Shown one piece after another: positions 1-7,364 of a stretch of DNA of 64,000 nucleotides. The notes under the pieces are model-generated. The model searched no databases and was not told where the DNA came from. It worked only from the letters and a program-made list of their open reading frames with translations. The DNA comes from Oceanicoccus sagamiensis. Its GTDB lineage: Bacteria > Pseudomonadota > Gammaproteobacteria > Pseudomonadales > Dasaniaceae. The DNA lies in contig NZ_CP019343.1 in assembly GCF_002117105.1 (NCBI RefSeq), positions 3,968,001-4,032,000 of the forward strand, read 5' to 3'. Every line of letters starts with the position of its first letter. Positions within the stretch are counted from its first letter, which is position 1. The translations under genes and the position numbers were made by a program.

Positions 1-107
1 CAGCCATCGTTATTACTCAATACCACCACCGGTTTGCCGCGCAAATCCGGGCGATAAATCTGCTCACAACTGGCAAAACAGCTGCGACAATCAGCTAAGA
101 GGAACAT
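1..107 (-). CDS. umuC: DNA polymerase V subunit UmuC, N-terminal fragment (cut by window edge)
   Basis: Only the first 35 codons lie in the window, read leftward from the ATG at 107. The peptide begins MFLLADCRSCFASCEQ and continues with RPDLRGKPVVVLSNNDG, the Y-family polymerase start typical of UmuC. Asp6 matches the first metal-binding acidic residue. Position 11, the usual steric-gate Tyr of E. coli UmuC, is Phe here, still aromatic. The start lies inside the 3' end of umuD (17-base overlap), so the two are translationally coupled. With UmuD' the product makes the SOS translesion polymerase. The identification is firm, but the rest of the gene cannot be judged. Confidence 0.93.
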   Translation of the reverse strand, partial: MFLLADCRSCFASCEQIYRPDLRGKPVVVLSNNDG

Positions 108-486
108 GACAACGTATCCAGCGTCGAACCACACCCTCAATCACCAGTTCGCTGTTCCCTACCGGGATAGGCCGCATCGCATCGTTGGCTGGCAGCAGTA
201 GCTGCCGTTCAGTATCAATCGTTTTGCAGGTTAGCTCGCCATCCAATGCCGCAATCACCAAACTGCCGTTTTTCGGTTCAAGATGTCGCTCAACAATTAA
301 CAGGTCACCGGGAAACAGGCCGACATTAATCTGCGACATCCCCACCACACGGGCAAGAAAGGTGGAGCTGGGCTGCTCAATCAGTTTTTTAAGGAGATCA
401 ATCTCCTCATCGATAAAATCATCTGCCGGGCTGGGAAAACCTGCGGAGACAGAACAGCTAAATTTGGGAACGAGAATCACTTTCAT
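91..486 (-). CDS. umuD: UmuD, SOS mutagenesis protein, self-cleaving peptidase subunit of Pol V
   Basis: This 131-residue protein is of the LexA/UmuD S24 peptidase family. The RecA-stimulated self-cleavage site is visible as Ala15-Gly16 followed by FPSPADD, as in other UmuD proteins. By alignment with E. coli UmuD, the nucleophile is Ser51 in GMSQ, where E. coli has GDSM, and the general base is Lys88 in ELTCKT. PGDLLIV and IAALDGE are the conserved core strands. The N-terminal arm before the cleavage site is about eight residues shorter than in E. coli. The gene overlaps umuC by 17 bases. It is driven by the LexA-box promoter just upstream, and no Shine-Dalgarno sequence is visible before the ATG. 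Confidence 0.95.
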   Translation of the reverse strand: MKVILVPKFSCSVSAGFPSPADDFIDEEIDLLKKLIEQPSSTFLARVVGMSQINVGLFPGDLLIVERHLEPKNGSLVIAALDGELTCKTIDTERQLLLPANDAMRPIPVGNSELVIEGVVRRWIRCHVPLS

Positions 487-496
487 AAGACAGCTA

Positions 497-526
497 TTTA
501 TACTGTATGTATATACAGCATGTCAA
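497..526 (-). promoter_or_regulatory. SOS promoter of umuDC with LexA operator in the spacer
   Basis: On the minus strand a perfect -35 TTGACA (526-521) and a -10 TATAAA (502-497) are 18 bases apart. The spacer contains CTGTATATACATACAG (518-503), a perfect CTGT-N8-ACAG LexA box. LexA bound here would block the promoter directly. Transcription is predicted to start about 488-490, only a few bases before the umuD ATG at 486, so the message may be nearly leaderless. Confidence 0.9.
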
Positions 527-617
527 CCTATCTTTATGGTGACTCTCGCGGGGTGGGTTATAGTTCTTTACAGTCTGGGAACGAGCTGCACTGAGCAGGG
601 GCTGCGTCACGTTGCCC

Positions 618-699
618 GTAGGGTGGATTATAATCCACCGGTATATGGGGGCTCAGGCAGGGCTCATGGCGGGGCTCGGTGGATTATAATCCACCCTAC
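618..699. repeat. Inverted doublet of a palindromic repeat (REP/REPIN-like)
   Basis: The perfect 18-base palindrome GGTGGATTATAATCCACC occurs at 622-639 and again at 678-695. The flanks extend the match so that 618-639 and 678-699 are exact 22-base reverse complements, separated by 38 bases. Each arm can fold on itself, and the two arms can also pair. This is the architecture of REP doublets mobilised by RAYT-type transposases, although no such transposase is in the window. The right arm supplies the TAG stop codon of the neighbouring 393-residue gene. No other copy was seen in the 64 kb. Confidence 0.8.
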
Positions 700-1877
700 T
701 TAGCGCCCGGCTTTAACTCGTCAATACCCCATGACTCCAGCTTTTGCTCAAAGGTCCAGCGCGGGTGAATGCGGTCTAAATCCGCCAAATCATCCTCATG
801 GGCAAAATCATAGGCATTGCCATCGGCGTTATACCATTGGCTATAACGCAGCGGGTAAATCACCTCATTATTAAACAGGCTAATCATTTTCATCACCCAT
901 TGCGGAAACTGTTTGTACTTAAAGGTGGTGCCATGTTTATTAATTTTATGGCAGCGCTCTACACACTCATCACCACTCATCACACAGGAAGCCATAGAGA
1001 AATTGATATTGGAAAAGACTTCCGGGTATTCAAAGATAGTCCCGACCCATTTACCGATATCCCGAACATCGACCCAGTTGACGGTAAAGTCCGGCTCATT
1101 AATACCGGGCACAGTATCTTCTTTAATCAGGTTGCGGGACAAAGCCGTTTCGCCACGAAAATCCGCCGTAGAGGTGGTGTAATCCACCCGGTGCAAACCA
1201 TAGTAATAAGCCGGGCGATGGACACAGGTCACATTAAGACCCTGACCGCGAAAAAAATCAGTAATCCGCAAACGCTGGTCAATCCACCAGGGAATCTCGG
1301 CCTCAACAGTGGTCACGCCCGTGACTTTATCCGGGGGAAAAACCAGCGTCACACAATGCTGGATAGAAGGATTGGCCTGAACCGCATTGACCATTGCCAC
1401 CGCCTGGCGCATGACCGCCGCACGGCCATTTAGCGGGTCATTACCATGGTTCTCAATTTGACCGGCTTTGGCACTATTGGCGGTAACGTACAGCACTACA
1501 CCATGGCAATCGGCAAACTCGCGGGTCAGCACCTCTTCTGAGTACATATCCACACCGGCGCGCATTTCCAATAAGCCGGGATGGGTCTTCTCTGTTTCAT
1601 CCACCAGCCGCTGCAATCGCTCTTCAGCGCGAGTGCCTTTGGAACGATACATCGCCCGCACCCGGTATTTGCGGGTCAGGCTTAGCTCATGAACAATGGC
1701 ATGACACTCCCAACCGGTTGAACAGGTAACGCCAATCAAGGGTAATTCAGCAATCGGCTTTTCGCTGTGGGGCTGGGCTTCACGCTCAGCTTTCAGCTTA
1801 AGAATATCCTCAACAATTTGTTGGTTTTGCGCTTTAATGGCTTGCTGGGCCATACTGACTGCGGTATCTCGATCCAT
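696..1877 (-). CDS. NmrA/SDR-like Rossmann-fold protein with degenerate nucleotide motif
   Basis: This 393-residue protein has a helical, charged N-terminal extension of about 45 residues, then an NmrA/extended-SDR-like fold beginning IGVTCSTGWECHAIV. In active families this loop reads GxxGxxG. Here the first and third glycines are cysteines (CxxGxxC), so NAD(P) binding may be altered or lost. Later segments (VTLVFPPDK, HRPAYYYGLHRVDY, VNWVDVRDIGKWV) fit the NmrA-type substrate-domain layout. The start ATG has AAGGTG upstream. The stop codon lies inside the right arm of the inverted repeat, so the C-terminus may have been set by repeat insertion. I cannot assign a substrate or pathway. The neighbours (umuDC, an RNA methylase) give no functional hint. 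Confidence 0.6.
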   Translation of the reverse strand: MDRDTAVSMAQQAIKAQNQQIVEDILKLKAEREAQPHSEKPIAELPLIGVTCSTGWECHAIVHELSLTRKYRVRAMYRSKGTRAEERLQRLVDETEKTHPGLLEMRAGVDMYSEEVLTREFADCHGVVLYVTANSAKAGQIENHGNDPLNGRAAVMRQAVAMVNAVQANPSIQHCVTLVFPPDKVTGVTTVEAEIPWWIDQRLRITDFFRGQGLNVTCVHRPAYYYGLHRVDYTTSTADFRGETALSRNLIKEDTVPGINEPDFTVNWVDVRDIGKWVGTIFEYPEVFSNINFSMASCVMSGDECVERCHKINKHGTTFKYKQFPQWVMKMISLFNNEVIYPLRYSQWYNADGNAYDFAHEDDLADLDRIHPRWTFEQKLESWGIDELKPGAK

Positions 1878-1902
1878 TATCCATACACCTTATTATTGTC
1901 AT

Positions 1903-2376
1903 TTAAACTCTTAATTCATCTTGATGGTGGGAGAAATTATCCCCCTTGGCCAAGCGGTCATAAAGCACGACATTGACGGTCGCCGCCAGATTCATACAGC
2001 CGATAGTGGGCACATAAATCGAATCACTGCAAAATCGAACAATATCCTTTTGCAATGTCCCATCTTCAGGGCCAAAGATATAAAACGCCCGAGCTGGGTG
2101 CTTATACTCAGGCAAGGGTTTGGCCCCATCGATTAAATCCACCGCCACGGGTACACAGCCCAGCGGAATAATGCTTTTTAAGTCGTCGACCCCGACCAAA
2201 GGCAATTGCTCATAGGCCTTTTGGGTATCGGTATGAAAGGGCTTGGCCATATCATAGCGATTGCCGGTATAAAACACCGAATTGACCCCATAGCAGCCGG
2301 CCGCACGCATCACAGAACCGACATTTTCAGGGGATTTGGGGTTGTGCAGACCAATACAGGCGTAGCTTTTTATCAT
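1903..2376 (-). CDS. TrmH/SpoU-family RNA 2'-O-methyltransferase
   Basis: This 157-residue single-domain SPOUT methylase shows the three family motifs in order: NPKSPENVGSVMRAAG near the start (motif 1), FGPEDGTL about residue 97 (motif 2) and VPTIGCMNLAATVNVVLYDR about residue 122 (motif 3). Together these form the trefoil-knot S-adenosylmethionine site. Proteins of this size usually methylate a ribose in tRNA, as TrmL does at position 34, but the substrate cannot be told from sequence. It follows the Rossmann-protein gene's start on the same strand, and a divergent ABC operon begins 131 bases away. No extra RNA-binding domain is present. Confidence 0.85.
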   Translation of the reverse strand: MIKSYACIGLHNPKSPENVGSVMRAAGCYGVNSVFYTGNRYDMAKPFHTDTQKAYEQLPLVGVDDLKSIIPLGCVPVAVDLIDGAKPLPEYKHPARAFYIFGPEDGTLQKDIVRFCSDSIYVPTIGCMNLAATVNVVLYDRLAKGDNFSHHQDELRV

Positions 2377-2506
2377 TATTACGTATTCTGGCTAATTAGT
2401 TACTTTATTCTATGACTGCCAGCAGCAAATATACAGTACAATAACGCCCTATTTTAGCGGTCACGTTAAAGACTGCCTCCCACTGATCAACAAAACTACA
2501 AGCATT

Positions 2507-4285
2507 TTGAAACCTGCCAGTAAACAAAGTAATGCGCGCTTTCTTCTAACGTATTTACTACATCACAAAAAATCCTATGGTTTAGGAATTGTATTTATCT
2601 TCCTGACCAACTGGTTAGCCGTCAATATTCCTATTCATATCGGGCTTAGTATTGACTTGCTGACCGGTGAGTTGGAAAAAAACCAGGATGCCCTGATCTA
2701 TAACGTCAGTATGGTCGTGGTATTTGCCGTGGTGATGATTGTAACCCGCACCGTTTCCCGAATTTTATTTTTTAACCCCGGCCGAGCCATTGAGCGGGAG
2801 CTAAAAAATGATGCCTTTAGCAAGCTGACACAATTGCAAAAAGAGTTTTATGACCAACATGAGACCGGCAAACTGATCTCTATTGTCAATAATGATATCA
2901 ACGGCGTCAGGGCGCTAGCCGGTATTGTGATGCTGCAAATTTTTAATATTGGCTTTGCCCTGTCACTAACCCCGGTCAAGATGTGGGAGATTTCTCCATC
3001 ACTCACCCTGTATTGCATTATTCCGGTGGTGGTGACCTTTTTTATTGCCCACCGGGCCATCGCCCATATGCGGGCCATGACCAAAAAGCGGATGGAAGAA
3101 CTACAGACGCTGTCCAGCCATACCATAGGCATGCTGTCCGGTATTGAAGAGATCAAATCCTATCAGGTGCAGCCCTGGGCCATCGCTGAGTTTGCCGAAC
3201 ATAACCAGGCCATTCTTAAGCGCTCCCTAATACTGGCCCGTATTCGCACCATTGTATTGCCGATCATCACCTATACCGACCGTATTATGAAAGTCCTGAT
3301 CTTGTCGGTCGGTGGTTTTTATTTGATCAATCAGGATTTAACCATCGGTGAGATCACTGCCCTGCTCTCCTATGCCACCTTGTTAGCTATTCCCTTTATT
3401 TCACTGGGCATGATTTTCTCAGCCTATCAAACGGGCATGGTCAGCCTGGAAAGTATGCGCAAAATTTTAGACCAACCTGTCGATCAGCAAGAGTCCGAGC
3501 ATTTAAGCGAGGCCGAGCAGCAACAGTTATTTAGCGCAGGCATTCAAGTTAATCACCTTAGCTACACTTACCCGGAGAATGATCAGCCGACGTTGAAAGA
3601 TATCAGCTTCGATATTATCCCCGGCCAAACACTGGGCATACTGGGCAAAGTGGGTTCTGGTAAAAGCACACTGGTTAACTGCTTAAATCGCTATCTGGAT
3701 ATTGATAGTGGACAGATTTATATCGATGGCAACGATGTTACCCGGCTATCCAAACAGGATCTACGCAGTGCTGTCCGCACCATTACTCAGGAGCCGTTTT
3801 TATTCTCCGATAGCGTGGCCAATAATATTAGCTTTGGTGGCAGCGATCATCCTGATGCATTAAGCCTTGAAACCGCCCTGACCCAAGGGGATATGTATAA
3901 AGAAGTACAGCAATTTCCGGAACGAGAAAATACCTTAGTGGGTGAAAAAGGTATTCTCTTGTCCGGCGGACAAAAACAGCGCCTCAGTTTATCCCGCGCA
4001 ATGTATACCCCCAGCAAGTTAATGGTGTTGGATAATGTGCTGTCGGCGGTGGATAACAAAACTGAACGCTATTTACTCGACCAAATCTTTAATAAGCTGC
4101 GCAGTGACTGTACGCTGATTGTGTCTCATCGCGCCAGCGTACTGGAAAAAGTCGACCAGATTTTAGTCCTGGAGGGCGGTGAAATTATTGCCAAAGGCAG
4201 CCATCAGCAACTGATGCAAAGCTCCGCCTTTTATCGGGAAACCTGGGAGTTACAGCAAGAATCCAACGGGGGGAATATCCCATGA
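2507..4285 (+). CDS. ABC exporter half-transporter, MdlA-like (degenerate catalytic site)
   Basis: This 592-residue protein has a six-helix type IV exporter domain (about 1-310) followed by an ATPase domain. Walker A is GKVGSGKST about 379-387, the signature is LSGGQKQR about 484 and the H-loop is SHRAS. Walker B ends LDN (about 504), with Asn in place of the catalytic Glu, so this subunit's ATP site is predicted to be weak or non-hydrolytic. It overlaps the next half-transporter by four bases (ATGA), and the two should form a heterodimer resembling MdlAB or other asymmetric exporters. The TTG start at 2507 lacks a good ribosome binding site and is the least certain part of the call. The substrate is unknown. 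Confidence 0.85.
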   Translation: MKPASKQSNARFLLTYLLHHKKSYGLGIVFIFLTNWLAVNIPIHIGLSIDLLTGELEKNQDALIYNVSMVVVFAVVMIVTRTVSRILFFNPGRAIERELKNDAFSKLTQLQKEFYDQHETGKLISIVNNDINGVRALAGIVMLQIFNIGFALSLTPVKMWEISPSLTLYCIIPVVVTFFIAHRAIAHMRAMTKKRMEELQTLSSHTIGMLSGIEEIKSYQVQPWAIAEFAEHNQAILKRSLILARIRTIVLPIITYTDRIMKVLILSVGGFYLINQDLTIGEITALLSYATLLAIPFISLGMIFSAYQTGMVSLESMRKILDQPVDQQESEHLSEAEQQQLFSAGIQVNHLSYTYPENDQPTLKDISFDIIPGQTLGILGKVGSGKSTLVNCLNRYLDIDSGQIYIDGNDVTRLSKQDLRSAVRTITQEPFLFSDSVANNISFGGSDHPDALSLETALTQGDMYKEVQQFPERENTLVGEKGILLSGGQKQRLSLSRAMYTPSKLMVLDNVLSAVDNKTERYLLDQIFNKLRSDCTLIVSHRASVLEKVDQILVLEGGEIIAKGSHQQLMQSSAFYRETWELQQESNGGNIP

Positions 4286-6096
4286 CTGCCCCTGTAGGCC
4301 ACAACCCGGCGCACAGTAAAACGACCCCGGAGAACAAACCGGCAGGCTTTGATTGGCCGCTGATTAAACGCTTTATCAGCTTTCTTGGCCCCTACCGTAA
4401 AGAAGTGGCTATTGGTGTTGCATTAATCCCCTTCTCAGTACTGTTTAGCGTGCTGTACCCATGGATGATTATGCAAATAATCGATGAGCAATTGGTGCCC
4501 AGAAAATTTGATGGCCTATGGCTATGGGTAGCAGGTCTATTAGGCATTTTATTGGCCAACTATATCAGTGATGCTATCTACAATTACTCCTTACAAAAAG
4601 CGGCGCAAAAAGCCATATTGGATTTACGTCAGGTCATGTTTGACCGGGTGTTGCACTTCCCCCGTAGCTACTTCGATAAAACCCCCATGGGCGTTACCCT
4701 GACTCGATTAACCAGCGACCTTGAAGCGATTAATGAATCCTTTGCTCAGGGCTTTCTGAATATGGTGCGGGATTTATTAATTACGGTCGCGCTATTAATC
4801 TTTCTCGCCTCGATAAGCTGGCGCTTAACTCTGGTGCTTCTACTTATCGGTCCGATTATTTATTACATCACCGAAAAATTACGCCGCCTAATGCGTGATG
4901 CTTTTGTCACGGCCCGCCAGATACTATCCAAGGGCACAGGTTATTTACAAGAGTGTCTGAACGGTATTAAAACCGTACAGCTCTATAGTGCCGAGCAGGA
5001 AGTGCAAAAAAACTACCAACAATACACCCGCAGTTTTCAAAAGACTCAGGCCAAATCCAACCTCTATGACTCTGCGCTTTATTCGCTGATAGAAGGTGTT
5101 ACCACCGTTAGTCTGGGCTTAATTATTTGGTATGGTTCCGGTGAGGTTCTCACGGCAACCATTAGCGTGGGTGTGTTAATTGGCTTTATTAATACGCTGG
5201 ATAAAATCTTTGTCCCCATCAGAGACTTTACCTCACAACTGGCTTCTATCCAGCGCGCACTGGCAGCCTTGCAGCATATTGAAGAGGTCTTTTCACAGCC
5301 GCTGGAAGATAGCAAAGAACTGGACTTTCAACCCAGCAAAGCACTGGCGGGCTTTGAATCACTGGTATTTGAAGATGTTAGATTCCGTTACAGTGAAGAC
5401 GGCCCCGAAGTCTTAAAAGGTATTTCGTTTAGTTTAAATAAAGGTGAAAAGATTGCGCTGGTAGGCACCACCGGTTCCGGAAAATCCACCATTTTGCGAC
5501 TGCTGACCAAAACCTATGATAACTATCAGGGCTCTATCAAGCTCAATGGTATTGAATTATCCGGCATTCCTAAAACCACTGTCAGAGAGTTTTTCTCCCT
5601 GATGCAACAGGAAGTCTTTCTATTTAATAAGAGTATTGCCTTTAATATTGGCCTCGGTAGAGAGACGATTAGCCAGCAAGATATTATTGATGCCGCAAAA
5701 TATGTTTATGCCGACGAGTTTATTGAGCAGCTGCCCGACAGCTACCAATTTCAATGCCGGGATGGCGGTAAAAACTTATCCGTAGGCCAGGCACAATTAA
5801 TCGCCTTTGCCCGCGCCATTGCCGGTGGCAGCGAAGTTATTATGTTAGATGAAGCCACCAGTGCGGTGGATTCAGTCACTGAGCAGTTGATACAAAAAGC
5901 CATTGACCACGTCTTTATGGATAAAACCGTGATCGCTATTGCTCACCGCCTCAGCACTATCCAGCACTCGGACCAAATACTGGTATTAAGTGAAGGCCTG
6001 ATTCAAGAGCGTGGCACCCACCACAGCCTGGTGGCAGCTAACGGTATATATGCCAATCTGGTAGAAGAGAAAAACAACGCGGAAGAAACGCTATGA
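4282..6096 (+). CDS. ABC exporter half-transporter, MdlB-like (catalytic partner)
   Basis: This 604-residue protein has a transmembrane domain (about 25-330) and an ATPase domain with Walker A GTTGSGKST about 395, Walker B VIMLDEATSAVD about 519 with the catalytic Glu present, and H-loop AHRLST. Its signature reads LSVGQAQL instead of LSGGQ. It pairs with the upstream subunit, which has LDN and a good signature. One composite ATP site is therefore canonical and the other degenerate, the known pattern of heterodimeric exporters. ATGA overlaps at both ends couple it to its partner and to the spermidine-synthase-like gene downstream. Confidence 0.87.
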   Translation: MTAPVGHNPAHSKTTPENKPAGFDWPLIKRFISFLGPYRKEVAIGVALIPFSVLFSVLYPWMIMQIIDEQLVPRKFDGLWLWVAGLLGILLANYISDAIYNYSLQKAAQKAILDLRQVMFDRVLHFPRSYFDKTPMGVTLTRLTSDLEAINESFAQGFLNMVRDLLITVALLIFLASISWRLTLVLLLIGPIIYYITEKLRRLMRDAFVTARQILSKGTGYLQECLNGIKTVQLYSAEQEVQKNYQQYTRSFQKTQAKSNLYDSALYSLIEGVTTVSLGLIIWYGSGEVLTATISVGVLIGFINTLDKIFVPIRDFTSQLASIQRALAALQHIEEVFSQPLEDSKELDFQPSKALAGFESLVFEDVRFRYSEDGPEVLKGISFSLNKGEKIALVGTTGSGKSTILRLLTKTYDNYQGSIKLNGIELSGIPKTTVREFFSLMQQEVFLFNKSIAFNIGLGRETISQQDIIDAAKYVYADEFIEQLPDSYQFQCRDGGKNLSVGQAQLIAFARAIAGGSEVIMLDEATSAVDSVTEQLIQKAIDHVFMDKTVIAIAHRLSTIQHSDQILVLSEGLIQERGTHHSLVAANGIYANLVEEKNNAEETL

Positions 6097-6776
6097 AACC
6101 CTGGGTGCATTTAGGAACTGCCAGTATTCCCAATAACGGTGGTGAACTGAAGTTTTCCCGCCGCGACAATGAGTTTTCTATTCGTCTGTCCGGTGTGCGC
6201 GGTGAATTAATGAATAGCCGTATGTATGGCTCGGAACAGGCTTTATCGGAACTGGGCTGTGCCCATATCAAGCAATCTGACTCTGCGCAGGTATTAGTGG
6301 GAGGTCTGGGCATGGGCTATACCCTCGCCGCAGCGCTAAACGCGGTTGGCCCATCATCACAGGTTACCGTGGCAGAACTTATCCCGGAAGTGGTGGAATG
6401 GAATAAAGGCCCGCTGGGTGATTGTGCCGGCCACCCACTGCAAGATAGCCGCAGCGAGGTCTATCTCGGTGATGTCGCCGATCTGTTGCTGCAAAAGAAC
6501 GAACATTACGATGCGATTTTGCTGGATGTTGATAATGGCCCTGAGGGTATTACCCAAAAAGATAATAACTGGCTGTATTCGGTCGAGGGCCTGGATGATA
6601 TCTATAAGAGCCTGAAACCCGAAGGGATGCTGGCGATCTGGTCAGCGGGCTATGACCCGATGTTTGTTATACGGTTAAAAAAAGCGGGCTATCAGGCAAG
6701 CACTAAAACCGTTAGAGCCCATGCGGGCAAAGGCAGCAAACACACCATCTTTTTAGCGCAGAAGCCCTGGCGCTAA
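6093..6776 (+). CDS. Spermidine-synthase-like class I methyltransferase-fold protein
   Basis: This 227-residue protein has a Rossmann core starting [15 protein letters not shown] (motif I, about residue 70), then [13 protein letters not shown] with an acidic residue after strand 2, and [13 protein letters not shown] about 140. This is the layout of spermidine synthases and their orphan relatives. It lacks the N-terminal beta domain of true polyamine synthases, so aminopropyl transfer is unproven. It may instead be a methylase. The gene overlaps the exporter operon by four bases, so the three products are probably made together, and the protein may act on or produce the exported compound (inference). 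It ends tail-to-tail with pgsA, with a four-base overlap. Confidence 0.72.
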   Translation: MKPWVHLGTASIPNNGGELKFSRRDNEFSIRLSGVRGELMNSRMYGSEQALSELGCAHIKQSDSAQVLVGGLGMGYTLAAALNAVGPSSQVTVAELIPEVVEWNKGPLGDCAGHPLQDSRSEVYLGDVADLLLQKNEHYDAILLDVDNGPEGITQKDNNWLYSVEGLDDIYKSLKPEGMLAIWSAGYDPMFVIRLKKAGYQASTKTVRAHAGKGSKHTIFLAQKPWR

Positions 6777-7333
6777 CTATCACCACCCATTTCAAAGGTC
6801 GGCCAGGCGGCACGGATATAGATAATCATCGACCACAGGGTTAATAGCGCTGATAAGTACAACAAGACCAGGCCTGAATTTAACAACCAACCGCTGCGCT
6901 CCGGGGCTGCCGCTAACAGGACCAATATAGAGAGTATCTGGAAGGTGGTTTTAACTTTACCCACATAGGACACGGCCACACTGGTGCGCTTGCCAAGCTC
7001 AGCCATCCACTCACGCAGTGCAGAGATCACGATCTCACGGCCAATAATCACCATCGCAGGGATGGTAAACCACCAACTGCCAAAGCGTTCAACCAGTAAG
7101 ACCAGAGCGATAGCCACCATCAATTTATCCGCTACCGGGTCCAAAAAGGCGCCAAACGGCGTAAATTGGTCCAGCTTACGGGCCATATAGCCATCCAGCC
7201 AATCGGTAATTCCCGCCAACGCAAAGATCACCGCAGACGCCATAAAGCTCCAGTGGTAAGGAAGATAAAAGACAAGTACAAAGACTGGTATCAGAGCGAT
7301 TCTAAACAGTGTTAGTGCGTTAGGTATATTCAT
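6773..7333 (-). CDS. pgsA: CDP-diacylglycerol--glycerol-3-phosphate 3-phosphatidyltransferase
   Basis: PgsA makes phosphatidylglycerol phosphate, the committed step to phosphatidylglycerol and cardiolipin in the inner membrane. The CDP-alcohol phosphotransferase signature [19 protein letters not shown] is complete, giving the DG-x2-AR-x8-G-x3-D-x3-D pattern. Four hydrophobic segments follow the family pattern. I set the start at the ATG at 7333 ([12 protein letters not shown]), which matches the family N-terminus and gives 186 residues. An in-frame ATG at 7363 would add ten unlikely residues. pgsA follows uvrC closely, as in many gammaproteobacteria. Confidence 0.96.
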   Translation of the reverse strand: MNIPNALTLFRIALIPVFVLVFYLPYHWSFMASAVIFALAGITDWLDGYMARKLDQFTPFGAFLDPVADKLMVAIALVLLVERFGSWWFTIPAMVIIGREIVISALREWMAELGKRTSVAVSYVGKVKTTFQILSILVLLAAAPERSGWLLNSGLVLLYLSALLTLWSMIIYIRAAWPTFEMGGDS

Positions 7334-7364
7334 TGATTGGGCTTCATTAAAACGTGGGGGCATT

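Noticed and set aside
185-703. 172-codon open frame on plus over umuD and the repeat
   Set aside because: It runs antisense to umuD, crosses the LexA promoter and both palindromes, and has no ribosome site or recognisable domain.
798-1433. 211-codon open frame antisense to the Rossmann protein
   Set aside because: Low-complexity composition and no signal; a mirror of a well-supported gene in the other strand.
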